A stretch of 64,000 bases of DNA, taken from NCBI GenBank assembly GCA_007026445.1, contig VDMD01000053.1, forward strand, positions 62,001 to 126,000. Reading direction: 5' to 3'. The stretch comes from Schizophyllum amplum (taxonomy: Eukaryota; Basidiomycota; Agaricomycetes; Agaricales; Schizophyllaceae). A program made the position numbers and the translations under genes. The notes beneath the pieces are model-generated. The model was given only the letters and a program-made list of their open reading frames with translations, was not told the DNA's origin and did not search any database. Positions 11,105 through 23,300 of the stretch are shown in pieces; within the stretch, counting starts at the first letter, position 1; each line of letters opens with the position of its first letter.

Positions 11105-13024
11105 CTACATCGGAACAGAGCAGATGTCAAATACATTGTCCGTTACCACTGTGAGAGGCCTTGAGCATTTGTCGCTACCCCACAGAGTAGCGGCGCTTCT
11201 TCGGTGGTACAGACCGACATGACGCCCTCCGAACTTTATGGGCAACATCATACCAAGCCTCTTCACAATGCGAGTCCCCCTTGTAGGCAGAGATGCTGCC
11301 CCCTTGTAGGCAGAGATGCTGCCCAGCGTCATGTCAGGAAAGATGCTGGCCAAGAACCGCACTATGTCATCGACGGCTCCCGGGCGTGGTTGTCCATCCT
11401 GCACATCCAGATGCACGAGCCGATTTCTTAGCACTTCGTGATCCTTAGCACTTCGTGATCCTCCAGCTGAACCGGCTCAGGCACCTGCCGCACGCTAAGC
11501 GGGAAGGTGAGATCTTCGAGCTCGGGGCACCGGGTGGCGTCGATGGGCACCAGACCCGCGAGCGTTACACGCGACATCCCGTCCGCCTCGCGATTGGCAA
11601 AAGCCGAGGTCCCGCAGTCCCGGGCCACATCGCGGTGAGCACGTCGACCGCGCCATCGACGTCTGCACCCTCGTGGTTGTAAAACACGGTGCATCGTCGA
11701 GACATTCGGGAACGCGCGCAGGTCCCGCGAAGAGCTTGTCAGGGGGGACATCCCCGCCGCGACCGGAGCGTGGTGAGCGTGCGGGGGGTCGAGGCGGTCG
11801 CGCAAGAGACGAAAAAAAGCGGATGGCGTCGAGCTGCCTCGGTGCCCCGAGTCTGAGCTCCAGCAGTCGGCGGATGATAAGTCGTAGTGCTGCAGCTCGC
11901 GCAGGCGCAGTGGGTCCGAGGACATGGCTTGCAGGACCTTGTAGGCGTGGTCCAGGCCATGCGTCCCTGTCATTGTGAGGGTGCGCAGCGCGCGCAACCC
12001 CGGTGCGGGCGTGGGCGGATGGTCTGGCGCGGCGGGGGCCCGGGAAGGAGACCATCTGGAGCTCTTCGAGAAACGCGAGGAGCCGGAGGTGGGGGATCGC
12101 TTCGTAATCACGCCCAGGGGAGATAGTCAGGGAGCGGATGTGGGAGAGTGGTGCGAGGATGCCGAGACTCGAGAGTGGTGGTAGAAGAAGGAAAGCGCTG
12201 GACTATTGCGAGGACGATGCCGGGGCCGTTCGCGAGGATGGCATCAGGGCCGTTCGCGAGGATGGCATCAGGGCCGTTCCCGCCCAGCTGGACCTCGGTA
12301 CAAGCTTTGTCGAGGGTGGTCTCTGTCGGCCCGCCGATACGCAGTTTGTGCAGGTTGGGGAGGATGGGGCCTCTGCCCAGAGCGCAACGCAGGAGGCGCT
12401 CGTCGATCAATGGGTGCACTTCCGGGTCGTAGCCCAAGTCGCTGAACACCTTGACGCGGATGGCATAGCCCATGAAACGAGCGTACTCGTCGTCCGTCAA
12501 TGTATCATCCGGGTTTGGCAAGGTGAGAAGCTGTGTGGCGCGCGTTGATTAGCACGGAGAAGGGTATCGATTAACACAGAGAAGGAATTGATGAAGCGAC
12601 GAATTGATGAAGCGACGAATTGATGAAGCGACGAATATTTGCTTACCAGCCGCTTGATATTATAGCTATGTACTCTCGGTATAGCAGACCCCCTGCGACG
12701 TGAGGGGAGAGACATCCAGAGCGTACGCACCACGCGCTGCTCTTCGATTAGGGGGAGGATGCGGAAGAGATTGGTGATCGTGTCTTGCGTTTCCCATAGC
12801 ACGTCGAGTGCGACGTCGCTGACGGCCCGATTGACGGTGGTGAGGCGGAGGAGGTCGGCGCGTCCGCCCTCGGAGGCGAGAAGAGTCTTGCAGACCTCGA
12901 GGAATATGTCGTAGACCGAAACGAAGAGCGACCCTATGGAGTTTTCTGACTTGAGCGAGACGGTGTCACCAGTGGGTAACTGCTCCGGCAGAGCATCCAT
13001 GTCCGCCGTCGCGGTAAGGTGCAT
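11105..13024 (-). pseudogene. Decayed F-box/LRR-like gene, paralog of the + gene at 16,052
   Basis: Fragments in changing frames match the intact paralog in order. From 13,024: VSDVALDVLWE (paralog MSDVALDVLWE) and IKRL before an intron of about 110 nt. Then LTDDEYARFMGYAIRVKVF and GRGPILPN (paralog EHGPILPN). In another frame near 12,000-12,150: HIRSLTISPG and AIPHLRLLAFLEELQ. Further on: MSSDPLRLREL (paralog MSSEPLRLRTF), and near 11,430: NRLVHLDVQ. At least two frame changes break it. Short direct duplications have accumulated inside it: a 16-bp unit three times at about 12,585-12,635, a 24-bp unit encoding GPDAILAN near 12,235-12,285, a 24-bp doublet at 11,276-11,323 and a 17-bp doublet near 11,430-11,463. 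Indels of this kind are the likely cause of inactivation (inference). Function in the intact family is presumed substrate recognition for ubiquitin ligases. Confidence 0.7.
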
Positions 13025-13733
13025 AACCTGAAACTCAAAGGCTAGTTCCAGAGTACCGAAAGGCTCTATGCGCTCTTGTGGCCTTGATAGCGTAGAGGTT
13101 GTCGGAGAGGGGAGAGAACCAGGTCAGTTCGAGATGCCGGTGAACGCCAATGAGCGCTGAAGCGAAGGAGAAGAGTTCAAGGTTCAGCTCTATATGCTGC
13201 GGACACTGGCTGGTGGCATGAAATTGCCTCGTGTTCAAGAACAAAGGACAGGTAATATTGACGGCATTTAACGAACAAAGATATGATTTGTCGATCACCG
13301 ACAGGCCACGTCAGGTGATCAAAATCCCAGATCACGACGAGAAGTCGAACCTCGTGAGTCGTGTGTTGAACTTGAAGCGGCGCAAGCAAAGGACCTCCAG
13401 GTTTTGTTTGGCCAAAGGCCGACGAGCATCTGTCGCGCGTCATTATTATCATATACTGATGCAGTAGATATATTCAACGCTTCTTTCTCTCACAGACATC
13501 GGATTCCGTCGCATGCGCGCGACCATCGGCTGGCGGCTCGGTCAAATTTTCTCCCTTTTTCGCACAAACGTCAACATTGTCGCAGATGGTATTGAGCAAT
13601 ATAGTGTTGAGCTATGTAGGTAGTATAGAATCGTGGTATGTGTGGAGTATCAGGAGTTGCGGTACGTTACGGCGATGTCATGTCATGGGTACGACGAGAA
13701 GCGCTTCTGCAGCTCGGTCCATGTGAGTACGGC
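13025..13733. other. Intergenic spacer, no gene recognised
   Basis: Short open frames on both strands without recognisable motifs. The region lies upstream of the decayed F-box gene and downstream of the small gene ending at 13,734. Confidence 0.45.
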
Positions 13734-14237
13734 TCAGTCCATGTCTACATCCATCGCATCATCAGAGGCGAGAGTTGTAGCGTAGGGACGTTGGCCCCCA
13801 AACGAGCTGGCATCGCCATAGCTCGACACCGAAGAAGAAAACGATTGCGTCGGCGAGGCGAAGCCAAGCGCCCAGACGGGTGCAGCCGAGTTCTGGAACG
13901 ACGAGGGGAATTCTTGGGGGGATGGAGCGAGAGAAGACTGTAGATCGAGGGGAGCGGAGGATGAAAGGGACTGGAGGGAGGACGCAGGGTGGAGGGGTTC
14001 GTGGCGCGGCTGAGTTCAGGTCAGATCGAGTGATGCCTGCGCAGTGAGTACACGCACCTGCTCATGATTCCCGGGCTCCTGTACGCTGGCGGTACGTTGT
14101 ATCGCGCGCTGCACGCGCGAGCCGCCGGCCACCTTGCGCGGCTGGTTGCTTGGCCAGTCCTTGCGCGCTGGAATACGGATCTTCAGACCCGTCGTCTGCT
14201 GACCACTCGCAGCGGAGGGAGCCATAGCGCTATCCAT
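13734..14237 (-). CDS. Hypothetical 151-residue low-complexity protein, two exons
   Basis: Exon 1 is 14,058-14,237 and exon 2 is 13,734-14,009, joined in phase 0 by a 48-nt intron (donor GTGCGT, acceptor CTCAG, branch-like CTGAAC). The ATG at 14,237 opens MDSAMAPSAASGQ. The N-terminal half is basic (KIRIPARKDW, QPRKVAGGSRVQRAIQR) and may bind nucleic acid or target the nucleus (inference). The C-terminal half is Ser/Pro/Gln-rich and ends in an acidic tail DDAMDVDMD, a common ending of basidiomycete nuclear proteins. Total length is 456 nt including the stop, divisible by three after splicing. No conserved domain is recognised. Confidence 0.6.
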
Positions 14238-14840
14238 CGTGGGTCGCAATACAAATTCTCGGTCGGTAAGACGAGTACGGATCCTGCAGGAGCGGCTGGG
14301 CTCAAAGAAATGAGGACCTGAGAGATGGGCGTAGGCGATAAGCAGAGAAGCCGTGCCAGGGCCCTTTTATACAGCAAGGTCATCTGACGTGCGTTATTGT
14401 TAGGTGGTCTTGTTCACTGGTCTTTGTCGATGCGGGCGCAGTCCCAAATCTGAGGCGAGCTATGACAGAACCTGACGACCGGAGGATGGTCATAGCGGGA
14501 AACAAAAGACAAGCCCAATTTAGGAGGAGCGCTGCATGTCCTCGGGTCGACCGGTCCGACGCATGTTTATGCATCCCTTTTTGGACTTTTTTTGGCCTTG
14601 GTCCCTACCGTCACAACGTTTTCGGTCCTCAGACGCGTTGCGCATGAATCACGATTCTCTCAGGCTTATGGAAGCGCAAAAGATGTTCATGCATGACTGC
14701 ATGCTCGATCGCCGGCTGGTCCACTCATGGAAAATGCCCGGTCGGCTTGATCCAAGTAATCAAGTCACTGCGATATCTACTGCCTTCTCATCGACGGCGG
14801 CCTCATGGACTCCTGCAGGCGCCTCTTGAACTCTGCTACA
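14238..14840. other. Intergenic spacer, no gene recognised
   Basis: Upstream region of the - strand small gene and of the + strand BTB-like remnant. It contains only short unsupported open frames. Confidence 0.4.
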
Positions 14841-14841
14841 T

Positions 14842-15924
14842 TTCCCGTATGATTCCGCCTCCGTCATCGTCACATAACCTGTCGTCAGATCCTGCTTCCG
14901 CGAGATCGCCATCGCATGCAAAACAACGTTCCCGCAAGACTGCCAGACTGTGGCTTGACCGCGCGTGCATCGTAATTCGGGCTGGGAACTACGGCTTCCG
15001 CGTTCCACAGCTTCAACTCAGCTTAGTCAGCGCGCGCTGTTATTTGCGATTCTTTTAGGCGGCTCGCGGATTGCGCATACGTACCATGGATACCCTTCGA
15101 TCACACTGGACGATCCTCCCGTGGACGTAGAGGTATTTCTTCTCGCACTCTTTGACGCCACTGAGTAAGTCGGTACCTTTCATGAATGTACGCCGAAGCT
15201 TATCAGGATTCCAGATTCTCTTACAACCTACCCTCGCTCCCCCTTTCAGACCCGCGATCGTACAGGATCCACGCAGGCATAAGTACTCAAGATGAGCCAT
15301 CAATACCGCGCGCTGTATTGGCGACGGAAAGCGCTCTATTGTCTGTCGCCCATGTACCCCACTACCCTGTCGCGCTACGACGAACTCAACAACAACGTGA
15401 ACTACGATGCCTACAACGCCCGCGCCGCCAGATCAGCTAGTCGCGTCGTCGTAGACGCAGCCTTAGCCGGCGGCGTCAAATGGCTCGTCCCCGCCGCTCG
15501 GCTAGTCCTTATCTCTGCGAGCGCGAGCAACGTCTCCGGTGGTTCGCAACTTCGGCCCCACGATGACGAGGTCAAGATGTGGGACGAGTACAAGCATTGG
15601 TGGTTGAAGGAGCTTGCGCGCCCCGTCACCTTTCAGGTAGAAACAGCTTCTCCGTCAGCAGTTTTGAGACTGTTTGGTGACATCCTCGCGGGAGGGTCCC
15701 GGGAGATCCGTCTGCACGAGATGCGAAAGGAATTAGAGGCGAATCGGGTCTACTTACTCAGTAGACCCGATAGTACGTGAGTTACGCGCACTGTCTGTTT
15801 TTCGTCGTATACCCTTACTTAGGTCACCAATGTTTCAATGCTTCTATGTGAACGTGTTCTGCGTCCGTGCCAGCTTGAAGATCTCGTGCGCTACGCCAAG
15901 TCGCACTCCGAGCTCATTTGACTT
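14842..15924 (+). pseudogene. BTB/POZ-like gene, apparently degraded
   Basis: Several pieces follow the order of fungal BTB/POZ proteins. YDSASVIVT near 14,850-14,876 resembles the WYDDGSVVL start of the fold, but a TAA follows. GYPSITLDDPPVDVEVFLL and ALFDAT (about 15,090-15,165) match the central strand-helix and end at a donor GTAAGT. LKMSHQYRALYWRRKAL, then MYPTTLSRYDEL (from 15,283) match the HKYDVxYLRRRAL...YPTTL segment and continue open to 15,780. A final piece ending CQLEDLVRYAKSHSELI reaches a stop at about 15,921. No splice pattern I can find joins all pieces without a stop, so it is called a pseudogene. BTB proteins usually act as dimerising adaptors, for example for Cul3. A working gene with unusual introns or with sequence errors remains possible. 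Confidence 0.45.
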
Positions 15925-16051
15925 GAACTATGAGCGGCGAAACCCGGACACGTGACTCATGCTGTCGGAGCCGAGAGCCCCTGTCCCAGCACAGCCTCAG
16001 ATCTGTGTTTCTTTCCATCTCCGCTTGACGTGCCCCATACGATATCCTCAA

Positions 16052-17808
16052 ATGGATACAACGAACATCGTACCTCTGAGAGCGGCGAGGCCATCGCTAG
16101 ACTCGACAACAACGCTAGCCCATGACACATGTGCCGACGCCTCCCGTACTACATCCACGATGGAAGGCATGGCTGGAGAGGTAGACGCGAGCGTGCCAAA
16201 TGCAGGGGTCGAATCCGCAGGCGCTCGCCTGTCGTCCATATATGAGCTGTTTCTCATAATCTGCAAGCTACTGGTCGACGACGGTGGGCTCTCAGCCCTC
16301 CTCAATCCCGCCACTGCCTGCCGCGCCATGAGCGATGTCGCCCTTGACGTTCTTTGGGAGCAGCAGATTCATCTAGGTAACCTGCTCCTCACGATCCCCC
16401 GCGTGGAAAGCAGTTGGGTTATCCGCTATCGAAGTATCGATATGTCCTCGCGCGAAGTCAAGAGATTAGTGCGTGTACATACTATTTTATCGGCTCTCAT
16501 CGTTCTGACCCATCATCCTGACAGCTATTGAAGCTCCCAGAGGAGCCACAACGCGCAGACCTGACAGAAGCCGAATACGCAGGCTTTCTCACATATGCGC
16601 GACGCATCAAGATTTTCGGGGACCATAAGCACAAGAGTGACCCGCACGTTATCATAGACAGGCGTCTCCTCCGCGCAATAATTGAGCATGGCCCCATCTT
16701 ACCAAACGCGCACACAATCAGATTCAGAAGTAGCGAGCAATTCGCCTTTGGGGTCGTGTCGCAATCCGACGGTTCCACGACGCCGCCTATCCGTTCTAGT
16801 TATGCATGGGTATCGCTGGCGGGCCAGTATTACAACAATCACACGACCAGTATGGAGTATCGCGCGATAGTCCCCTGCGCGTCCCTTTCGAACATCCGCG
16901 CGCTGACGATTCCACCCGGAGAACACTTCGAAGGCATCCCACACCTTCGCGGCCTTCCATGCCTTGAGGAGCTTCATCTAGTCGACATCACTTCATGCAG
17001 TGGCTTCATTCGTTCAGAACGTCGCCCAACGCCGCCGCCTGGCTTCCGTGCGCTACGCTCACTCAGACTCAGCGAGGCGGAGGACTTCGACGCCGCATGC
17101 GAAGTCGTGCGCCTCATGTCGAGCGAGCCACTTCGCCTCCGCACTTTCAAACATCACCAGTTCAACATCTACGGTTCGGACAGGGACAACGAGCAGCTCG
17201 ACGCCAGGCGCTTTTATGGAACGCTGCGCCAATGCTTGGACCACGATTCGCTTACGAAGTTGCATGTCTCGACCGGTCGCGCCGTCAACGTGCGCAGTGC
17301 TCGCCTCTTTTCCGACCTACGCGTTTTCAAGAACGTATCGATCGTTGCCATCTACGTCAACTACGAGGGCGCTGATCTGGATAGCGCGCTCGATATCCTC
17401 ACCGCCGCATGGCCCTCACTCACACGATTGTCTTTCTTCAACCGCGGCGCGAATATGACACGGGTAACATTCGAGGGGTTGATACCGCTCGCTACGCGGT
17501 GCCCTGCGCTGAAATTGTTGAAGATACCGTTGGAGACGCGTCGCCCTGCACCCAAGCCTATTCATCTGTTAAACCATCAAGTGCTACGCGACCGGCTTGT
17601 CGAGCTGGACGTACAGGGCACGAGGCCGCCGAAGAAGCAGGAAGACATCGACCTTTTGGTGGACTTCTTAGCAAGCGTGTTCCCGGATCAGACCTTGCGG
17701 TATATCTGGGCGGCGTCTGACTATTTTCAGACCAAGTGGAGGCAGTTATTCGACAGGGTTTGGCAACTGTGTCATAGAAGGATGCAGCCCGGCAGTCAGG
17801 GCAAGTAG
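16052..17808 (+). CDS. F-box/LRR-like protein (intact paralog)
   Basis: Exon 1 is 16,052-16,468 and exon 2 is 16,525-17,808 (phase 0, 56-nt intron, GTGCGT...GACAG); the product is 566 residues. After a 65-residue leader the segment LSSIYELFLIICKLL, then LNPATACRAMSDVALDVLWE, has the pattern of the divergent F-box region of Agaricomycete LRR proteins (helix, then cR.w...vLW). A leucine-rich solenoid follows, with repeats such as LSNIRALTIPPG, LPCLEELHLVDIT, FRALRSLRLSEAEDF and CPALKLLKIPL. The family is thought to present substrates to SCF ubiquitin ligases. The substrate is unknown. A broken paralog lies about 3 kb upstream on the other strand, so this is one survivor of a local inverted pair. 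Confidence 0.75.
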
Positions 17809-18025
17809 TGCGTCGCTATGACAGGTCTCTGGGCAGAGGAGGAGAATGCAATGAAGCTGACCGTGAGGGTTTGCAGGTGACGACGACGATGAGGATTTGT
17901 ATTCGTAGTATACGCGGGCCATAGAAAGTTGCCGATACAGCCGTAAATATTCGAGTACCATACAGCGCATACATTCGATGCATGCGAACCAGAGTGCGCG
18001 GCTGGTGACGCCCGAGTCATGAGGC

Positions 18026-19392
18026 TTAAGCGTGATTGCGGACATCCTTGGGCTGGTAACTACAAAGCGTCAATGCACGGAGGCAATAGTATGCGAGCGC
18101 ACTCACGGTTCCTCCAAGTATTGAGCCTCTTCCTCTGTCAGCTCGCCATCAACGATGCTTTCGTCGACGCGATTGATCGAGTTTAGACCAACGATGGGGC
18201 TCGCAACGTTCCGCTGCACCCAGGCGAGAGCGACCTGTACAATTATCAGCCCATGACATAACTGAGACGGAGTGGCCACGTACTTGGGACATCTTCCAGC
18301 CACGCTTCGTGGCGATCTCCTCGACGCGCTTGTTGATCTCTTGATCTGCGTCATACTTCGGGGTAATGGCCGCGAATGTTTTCGAGCGCGCAGTCTCGAG
18401 GTTCGACGGGCGTGCGAGTTGTCCTCCACCGAGCGGCGACCACGGTATGACGCCGATACCATGATACTTGCAGTACGCCAACATCTCTCGCTCCTGCAAC
18501 CACACGCGTCAGTAATCATGAAAGCGATCATCACAGATAGCGACTAACCTCCTCACGATAGATGAGCGAGTATTCGTCTTGCATGCTGACAAACTTTGTC
18601 CACCCATTCTTCTCCGCCACCTCGTTCAGGAGCGCAAACTGCCAGCAGCGCATAGAGCTGGCGCCGATGTAGCGAACCTTGCCTGATTCGACGAGATCGT
18701 GCAGCGCTTTCATGGTCTCCTCGGGGGGCGTCGAGAAATCGAAACGGTGGATCTGGTAGAGGTCGATGTACGTCGTGTTCAAGCGCGCCAGCGATCCTTC
18801 GACGGCGCTGAAGATTGCAGTACGCGAGAGTCCAGACTGGTTGACATACTCCCTGCGCTTGCTGAGTGTCGCGATTTGAGGCAATATGAAGAGGTCGTGG
18901 TCGTCGCCCTTTCCTACGAGCCCCCAGCACTTGATATATATACCGCGACGCGTACCTTCTCGATGAATTTAGCGACAATGCGCTCGGAATCGCCGTTAGA
19001 GTAGTTGTTCGACGTGTCAATGGTGCTAGATTGGGCCTCAATGAGTATACGTATGCGTGAAGTTAAGTGCGCAGTGCGTACTTGATCCCGCGATCCCAGG
19101 CAGCCTTCAAAATGGGCAGAGCCTCGTCTGCGTCCTTCACCCATGGACCGGCCTCGTCGGAGGACTGGAAAGTAAAGAATAAGGGGTCAGTGCACGTCCT
19201 TGACTGGGCTACCGTACTCGCGTACCGCCCATTTGGGATTTCCGTAGCTCATAGCCCCAGCCTAGAAACGTGAAGACATCGGTTAGCAAATTCATCGAGC
19301 GTAAGTATTGACTGCACAAAACGTACAATCGGCACTGAGACGCGGAGACCGCTCTTGCCGAGCTGAACGTATTTCACAGGCGAGGTAGACAT
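18026..19392 (-). CDS. Aldo/keto reductase, eight exons
   Basis: Exons 19,327-19,392; 19,226-19,261; 19,082-19,164; 18,956-19,025; 18,549-18,929; 18,284-18,493; 18,107-18,234; 18,026-18,059 total 1,008 nt and give 335 residues, the usual family length. Landmarks in order: [15 protein letters not shown] at the N-terminus, [17 protein letters not shown] (catalytic Asp and Tyr), [15 protein letters not shown] (catalytic His), [52 protein letters not shown] and a [11 protein letters not shown] cofactor-binding segment. It is an NAD(P)H-dependent cytosolic oxidoreductase close to the aryl-alcohol-dehydrogenase-like group. The junction between exons 4 and 5 is odd. A 26-nt 'intron' (18,930-18,955) is needed to keep frame, about 12 residues expected before the KCWG segment are absent, and the catalytic Lys must come from the preceding IEK. 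The start is the first ATG before the conserved strand. Confidence 0.85.
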
Positions 19393-20354
19393 GTCGATGG
19401 AAGTCAAGGAGGCTGAGAACTCGATATGTCACCTTGGCTTCTTTTATACTCAGAGCCTCAGCGCGGATTGGAGCGGGATCCAGACATGGACGCGCTCGGT
19501 GAGCAAGTTCGTTTTCCCCACACCTCATCCGTTTCGTTCGGAAACAGCCGCGGTCCGCCTACGGTAGGGGCGCACTGACTGACTGCAATTGGCTGGCAGG
19601 GAGGTTCATTCGGACATCGGGCGAGGCGTTACTAAGGCCGCAGGCTTGAGAGTCGGTCATTGCTCAGCGCTTGACGTTAGGGCATACTGGTCGGCAAAGC
19701 CTAGCCGAGCTGAGGTCAGCTTAGTCTCACAAGTCAGACTCTTCTCACAGATTGACGGTTTTTGAGCTTTGCTGAGCGGGGGCTGTCCCAAATGGCGAGC
19801 TCAACGAGCTCGAGCTGTGGCTAAAGCTCAGAGCTTGTGCTATAGATGTATATCCTGCAGAAAATAAGTCTTCAAAAGTCAGAGAAGCCTCAAAATATCC
19901 AGTTCGGAGCGCGCGCCTTGCAGGCGATGTGTAGGCGCCAGGATACGACATGAGTTCGTGTAGTACGAATCACGTTCTGTCACACTAACCGTGACTCGCG
20001 CTGACGCGCGCGTCACCCGCCCTTCGTTTTCGCGGCGTCGCCATATGGCATGTTGACGTCCATCTCTGCCACCTTGCAGATGAACGGCTAGTACCCGCAT
20101 AGGTGTGCAAGAGAAATTATGCACGTTGGGGGGTGCTCAGCCTCGGCGAGCCTGCCCTTACTCAGACCTCGGGCTTCCTCCCGGACGCAGCACGGCTCGT
20201 CATGCCGCCAAATCCACCATGATTTACCGTATTCCATGCGTCAAAGGGGCCGAAAATATGCGTCTAGAGATGCTACTACATCAAGTATATGAGAAGTCCG
20301 CTAATGGGCATGCTAAATAACGTACAAATATAATACGAGATGGGCCAGGCCTGG
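19393..20354. other. Intergenic spacer between the reductase and BRCT genes
   Basis: About 960 bp holding the reductase promoter side and the 3' flank of the BRCT gene. No supported gene. A short frame at 20,105-20,320 has no recognisable motif. Confidence 0.5.
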
Positions 20355-23300
20355 CTACCGCCCACCCCTCCTCGCGGGAGCCCTACCCCTCACAACCTTC
20401 GCGCTGCCACGAGTTCCCATCGAGCCGCCACCCCCTGACGACATCGTCCCCAAAGTCCCGCTCCCCTCCCGCCCAACCCCCGCCTCGCTCTGCCCCCGCC
20501 CCGACGCCCCCAACAACCGCATCAGCTTCCGCTTCTCCTCCTGCTGCTCCGCATCCGCATACACCACCCGCATGCTCTCCTCCACCTCCGACACCTCCAA
20601 CGGCGCGTACGACTCCTCCGGCGGCGGGCTCGGCGTCCGCGGCCGCGCCTTCGCGCGGAAGTCGGGCTTGGGGCGCTTGCGCGGGCCGCCGTCGCTGTCC
20701 GCGGCACGCTTGCCGTTCCCGACGTCCGCGGCGCGCTTGCCGTTCCCGCCGAGCAGCGTCGCGATGCTCGCCTGCAGCTCCGCGGGCACTTTGGCGGGCG
20801 AGAGCGAGTGCGAGGAGCGCTTGCGGCGCATGGGCGAGCGGCCCTTGGAGGGCGAGGCGGAGCCAGAGCCGGAGCGGGAGCCCGAGCCGGAGCGGGAGCC
20901 AGAGCCAGTGCCAGAGGCGAAGCCCGAGCCAGAAGCGGAGCCAGAGCCAGAGCCGGTGCGCGAGCCAGAAGCGCTCTTGCTCTTGGTGGGAGAGGTGGGT
21001 GCGGTCTTGGCAAGAGACGTGTCCGGAGGCTTTTGGGGAGATACGCTGACCGATCTAGACGGGGATACGCTGACCGAAACAGACGGGGACGACATGCGTG
21101 GGAGGGAGTACGTGCCGCCCTCCTTCATCGGCGAGGGCGTTGCGGAGGACGGTACACGGCCGTTGTCGAGCTTCGGCGAGGAGACATCGGGGGTGGGTAT
21201 GAGGAGGTCGGGCTGCCCAAAGGATCCATTCGCAAACAGTGGTGTCGAGGCCGCCTGTGCATGCGGAGCAGCGATGGGGATGTTGGTGGTTTCTGCTGGG
21301 TACACATCAGCAGTGATTGACACGGTCCGGATGTCCAAACGTACCACTGGTGATGTCTTCCATTCGCCCTTTACCCTTCCCATTGACGGGCGCCACTACC
21401 GGAGGTATATCTTTAGGTACACGTCCGTCGCGCGCTATGGCGCGCAGCCATTCCATGTCAACGACCTTGATACCCCACTCGGGCGCTTTCTCAAACTTCT
21501 TGCCAGTCCGCGACGGACAGAGCAGATGCGTGGTGCGCCGAGTGAAGGTAGGCGCGTGGGTGATACCTGGAAGCGCGTCAAAAGGACGGCCAATACGGCC
21601 GGGCGAAGAGGTACTCACCAAAAGCTTTCAGCAGGCGTCGTATCCAGCACGCTTCCGCCTGGTCCAGACCGGAGAAGCTAAGGACCAGGGATGACGCGCC
21701 TACACGTATCGTCAGACACGACACAGATGACCAGGACCGCGGTCAGCTTACCAGAAACGGGTAACAGTTCCGCGCTGAGTGGCGTGAACGTGAGATGTTC
21801 CCCGGCATCGCACACGCGCTTCTCATAGACGCATTTCTCAACCCAACACTCCGTGCGGATACGATCTCGAGCATGCCCCAAGCTGTGATGTGCGTCAGTA
21901 TTCAGCATCCTCCATAGTCTGGCCCATCCTCCATAGTCTGGCCCATCCTCCATAGTCTGGCCCGTCATCCATAGTCTGGCAGATAACGCACCTGGAAAGC
22001 ACCCCCAGATCCGTCAAGCGGACAATAACATAGTCGGCCTCAGCATCAAACTCCGCGCAAACGACGCCACCAGCACCTGCCAAAGCGTTACGAACTGTGG
22101 GCGAGTCCGCCTCCCCAGCGAGCGAGAAGCGCTTCCCAGCAAGGAAGGAGTTGTCCGTCCTCGGTCGCGAACCAGACGCAACCGACTGCCTTGACCCAGA
22201 CGCGACCACCTGCCGCGATCCTGACGCGACCGACTGCCGCGAGCCAGACGCGACCGTCTGCCGCGAGCCAGACGCAACCTGCTGGCGCGAGCCAGACGCG
22301 ACCGTCTGCCGCGAGCCAGACGCAACCTGCTGCCGAGAGTCAGACGCGACCGGCTGCCGCGAGACAGAGGCGACCGATTGCCGGGCATCCGATGGCTGTT
22401 CACCGCTGTGGGCGGGTTCGGTGGACGACGTGTCCGGCTGCACCGTCGTCGCCCGCATGGGCATACCGGTTGATACAACGCGCGCGGGCTCCCTGCCCAC
22501 AACGCGCGCGGCCTCCCTGCCCACAACGCGCGCAGGATCCTTGCGCACCACGAACGAGTTCTGCTTCCGGAACCCGCGCAGCGTGGACAGCACGCTCTCC
22601 TGCGGCTCCATCTCGACGTCCGAGTCTTCGCCCGCGACAGGCCCCATCCCAGGTCCTTTGATGACCGGTCCTGGTCCTTTGATGACCGGGCGTCCCCACC
22701 GCCCTGCGACGTCGGCGACGGTCCCCGCGCTGTCACTGGCACGCGCCTCCCCAATATCCCTGGCACGGCCCTCCCCAACATCCCTGGCACGCCCCTCCCC
22801 GACGCCGCCGCCGTGATCCTCCCCAACATCCCTGACACGCCCCTCCCCGTCGTACGACTTGGCCTTGGACGGACTATGCACCATGCGGTTGTTCTCGATC
22901 GCGTAGCCGCGCACCTTGAGAAGGCTCTCCCAGATGCGCAGCGCGGTGTAGTTGGTGTTCGCCATCCCGGACTCTTCGTCGTCAAATTGGTCGTCTTTGT
23001 CCTTTTGCGGGTTGTCGGCGGAGGGGGACGGGCGTCGGTCGGTGGAGCCGGACGTGCGTTGGTCGGTAGAGCCGGACGCGCGACGATCGCTAGAGGTAGA
23101 CGGCCGACGCGATACCGCGAGCTGCGACTGATGCGGCGTCGTCGAGGTATCCGGTATAGAGGGCTGCGGCGGCCCCGATACCACCCGACGTCGCTCAGGC
23201 CTCGGCTGATTCTTCACCAAATACTTCTCCTCCTCAAACCTCCCTCCAAACTCGAGGCAATCCCAGAACCACTCCTCCCAGACGAGCTTGATGTCGGCCT

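Noticed and set aside
21895..21990. Extension of the BRCT exon to a C-terminus GWARLWRMGQTMED
   Set aside because: This is the tandem repeat inside an intron with good splice sites; splicing restores the BRCT3 sequence CWVEKCVYEKRV.
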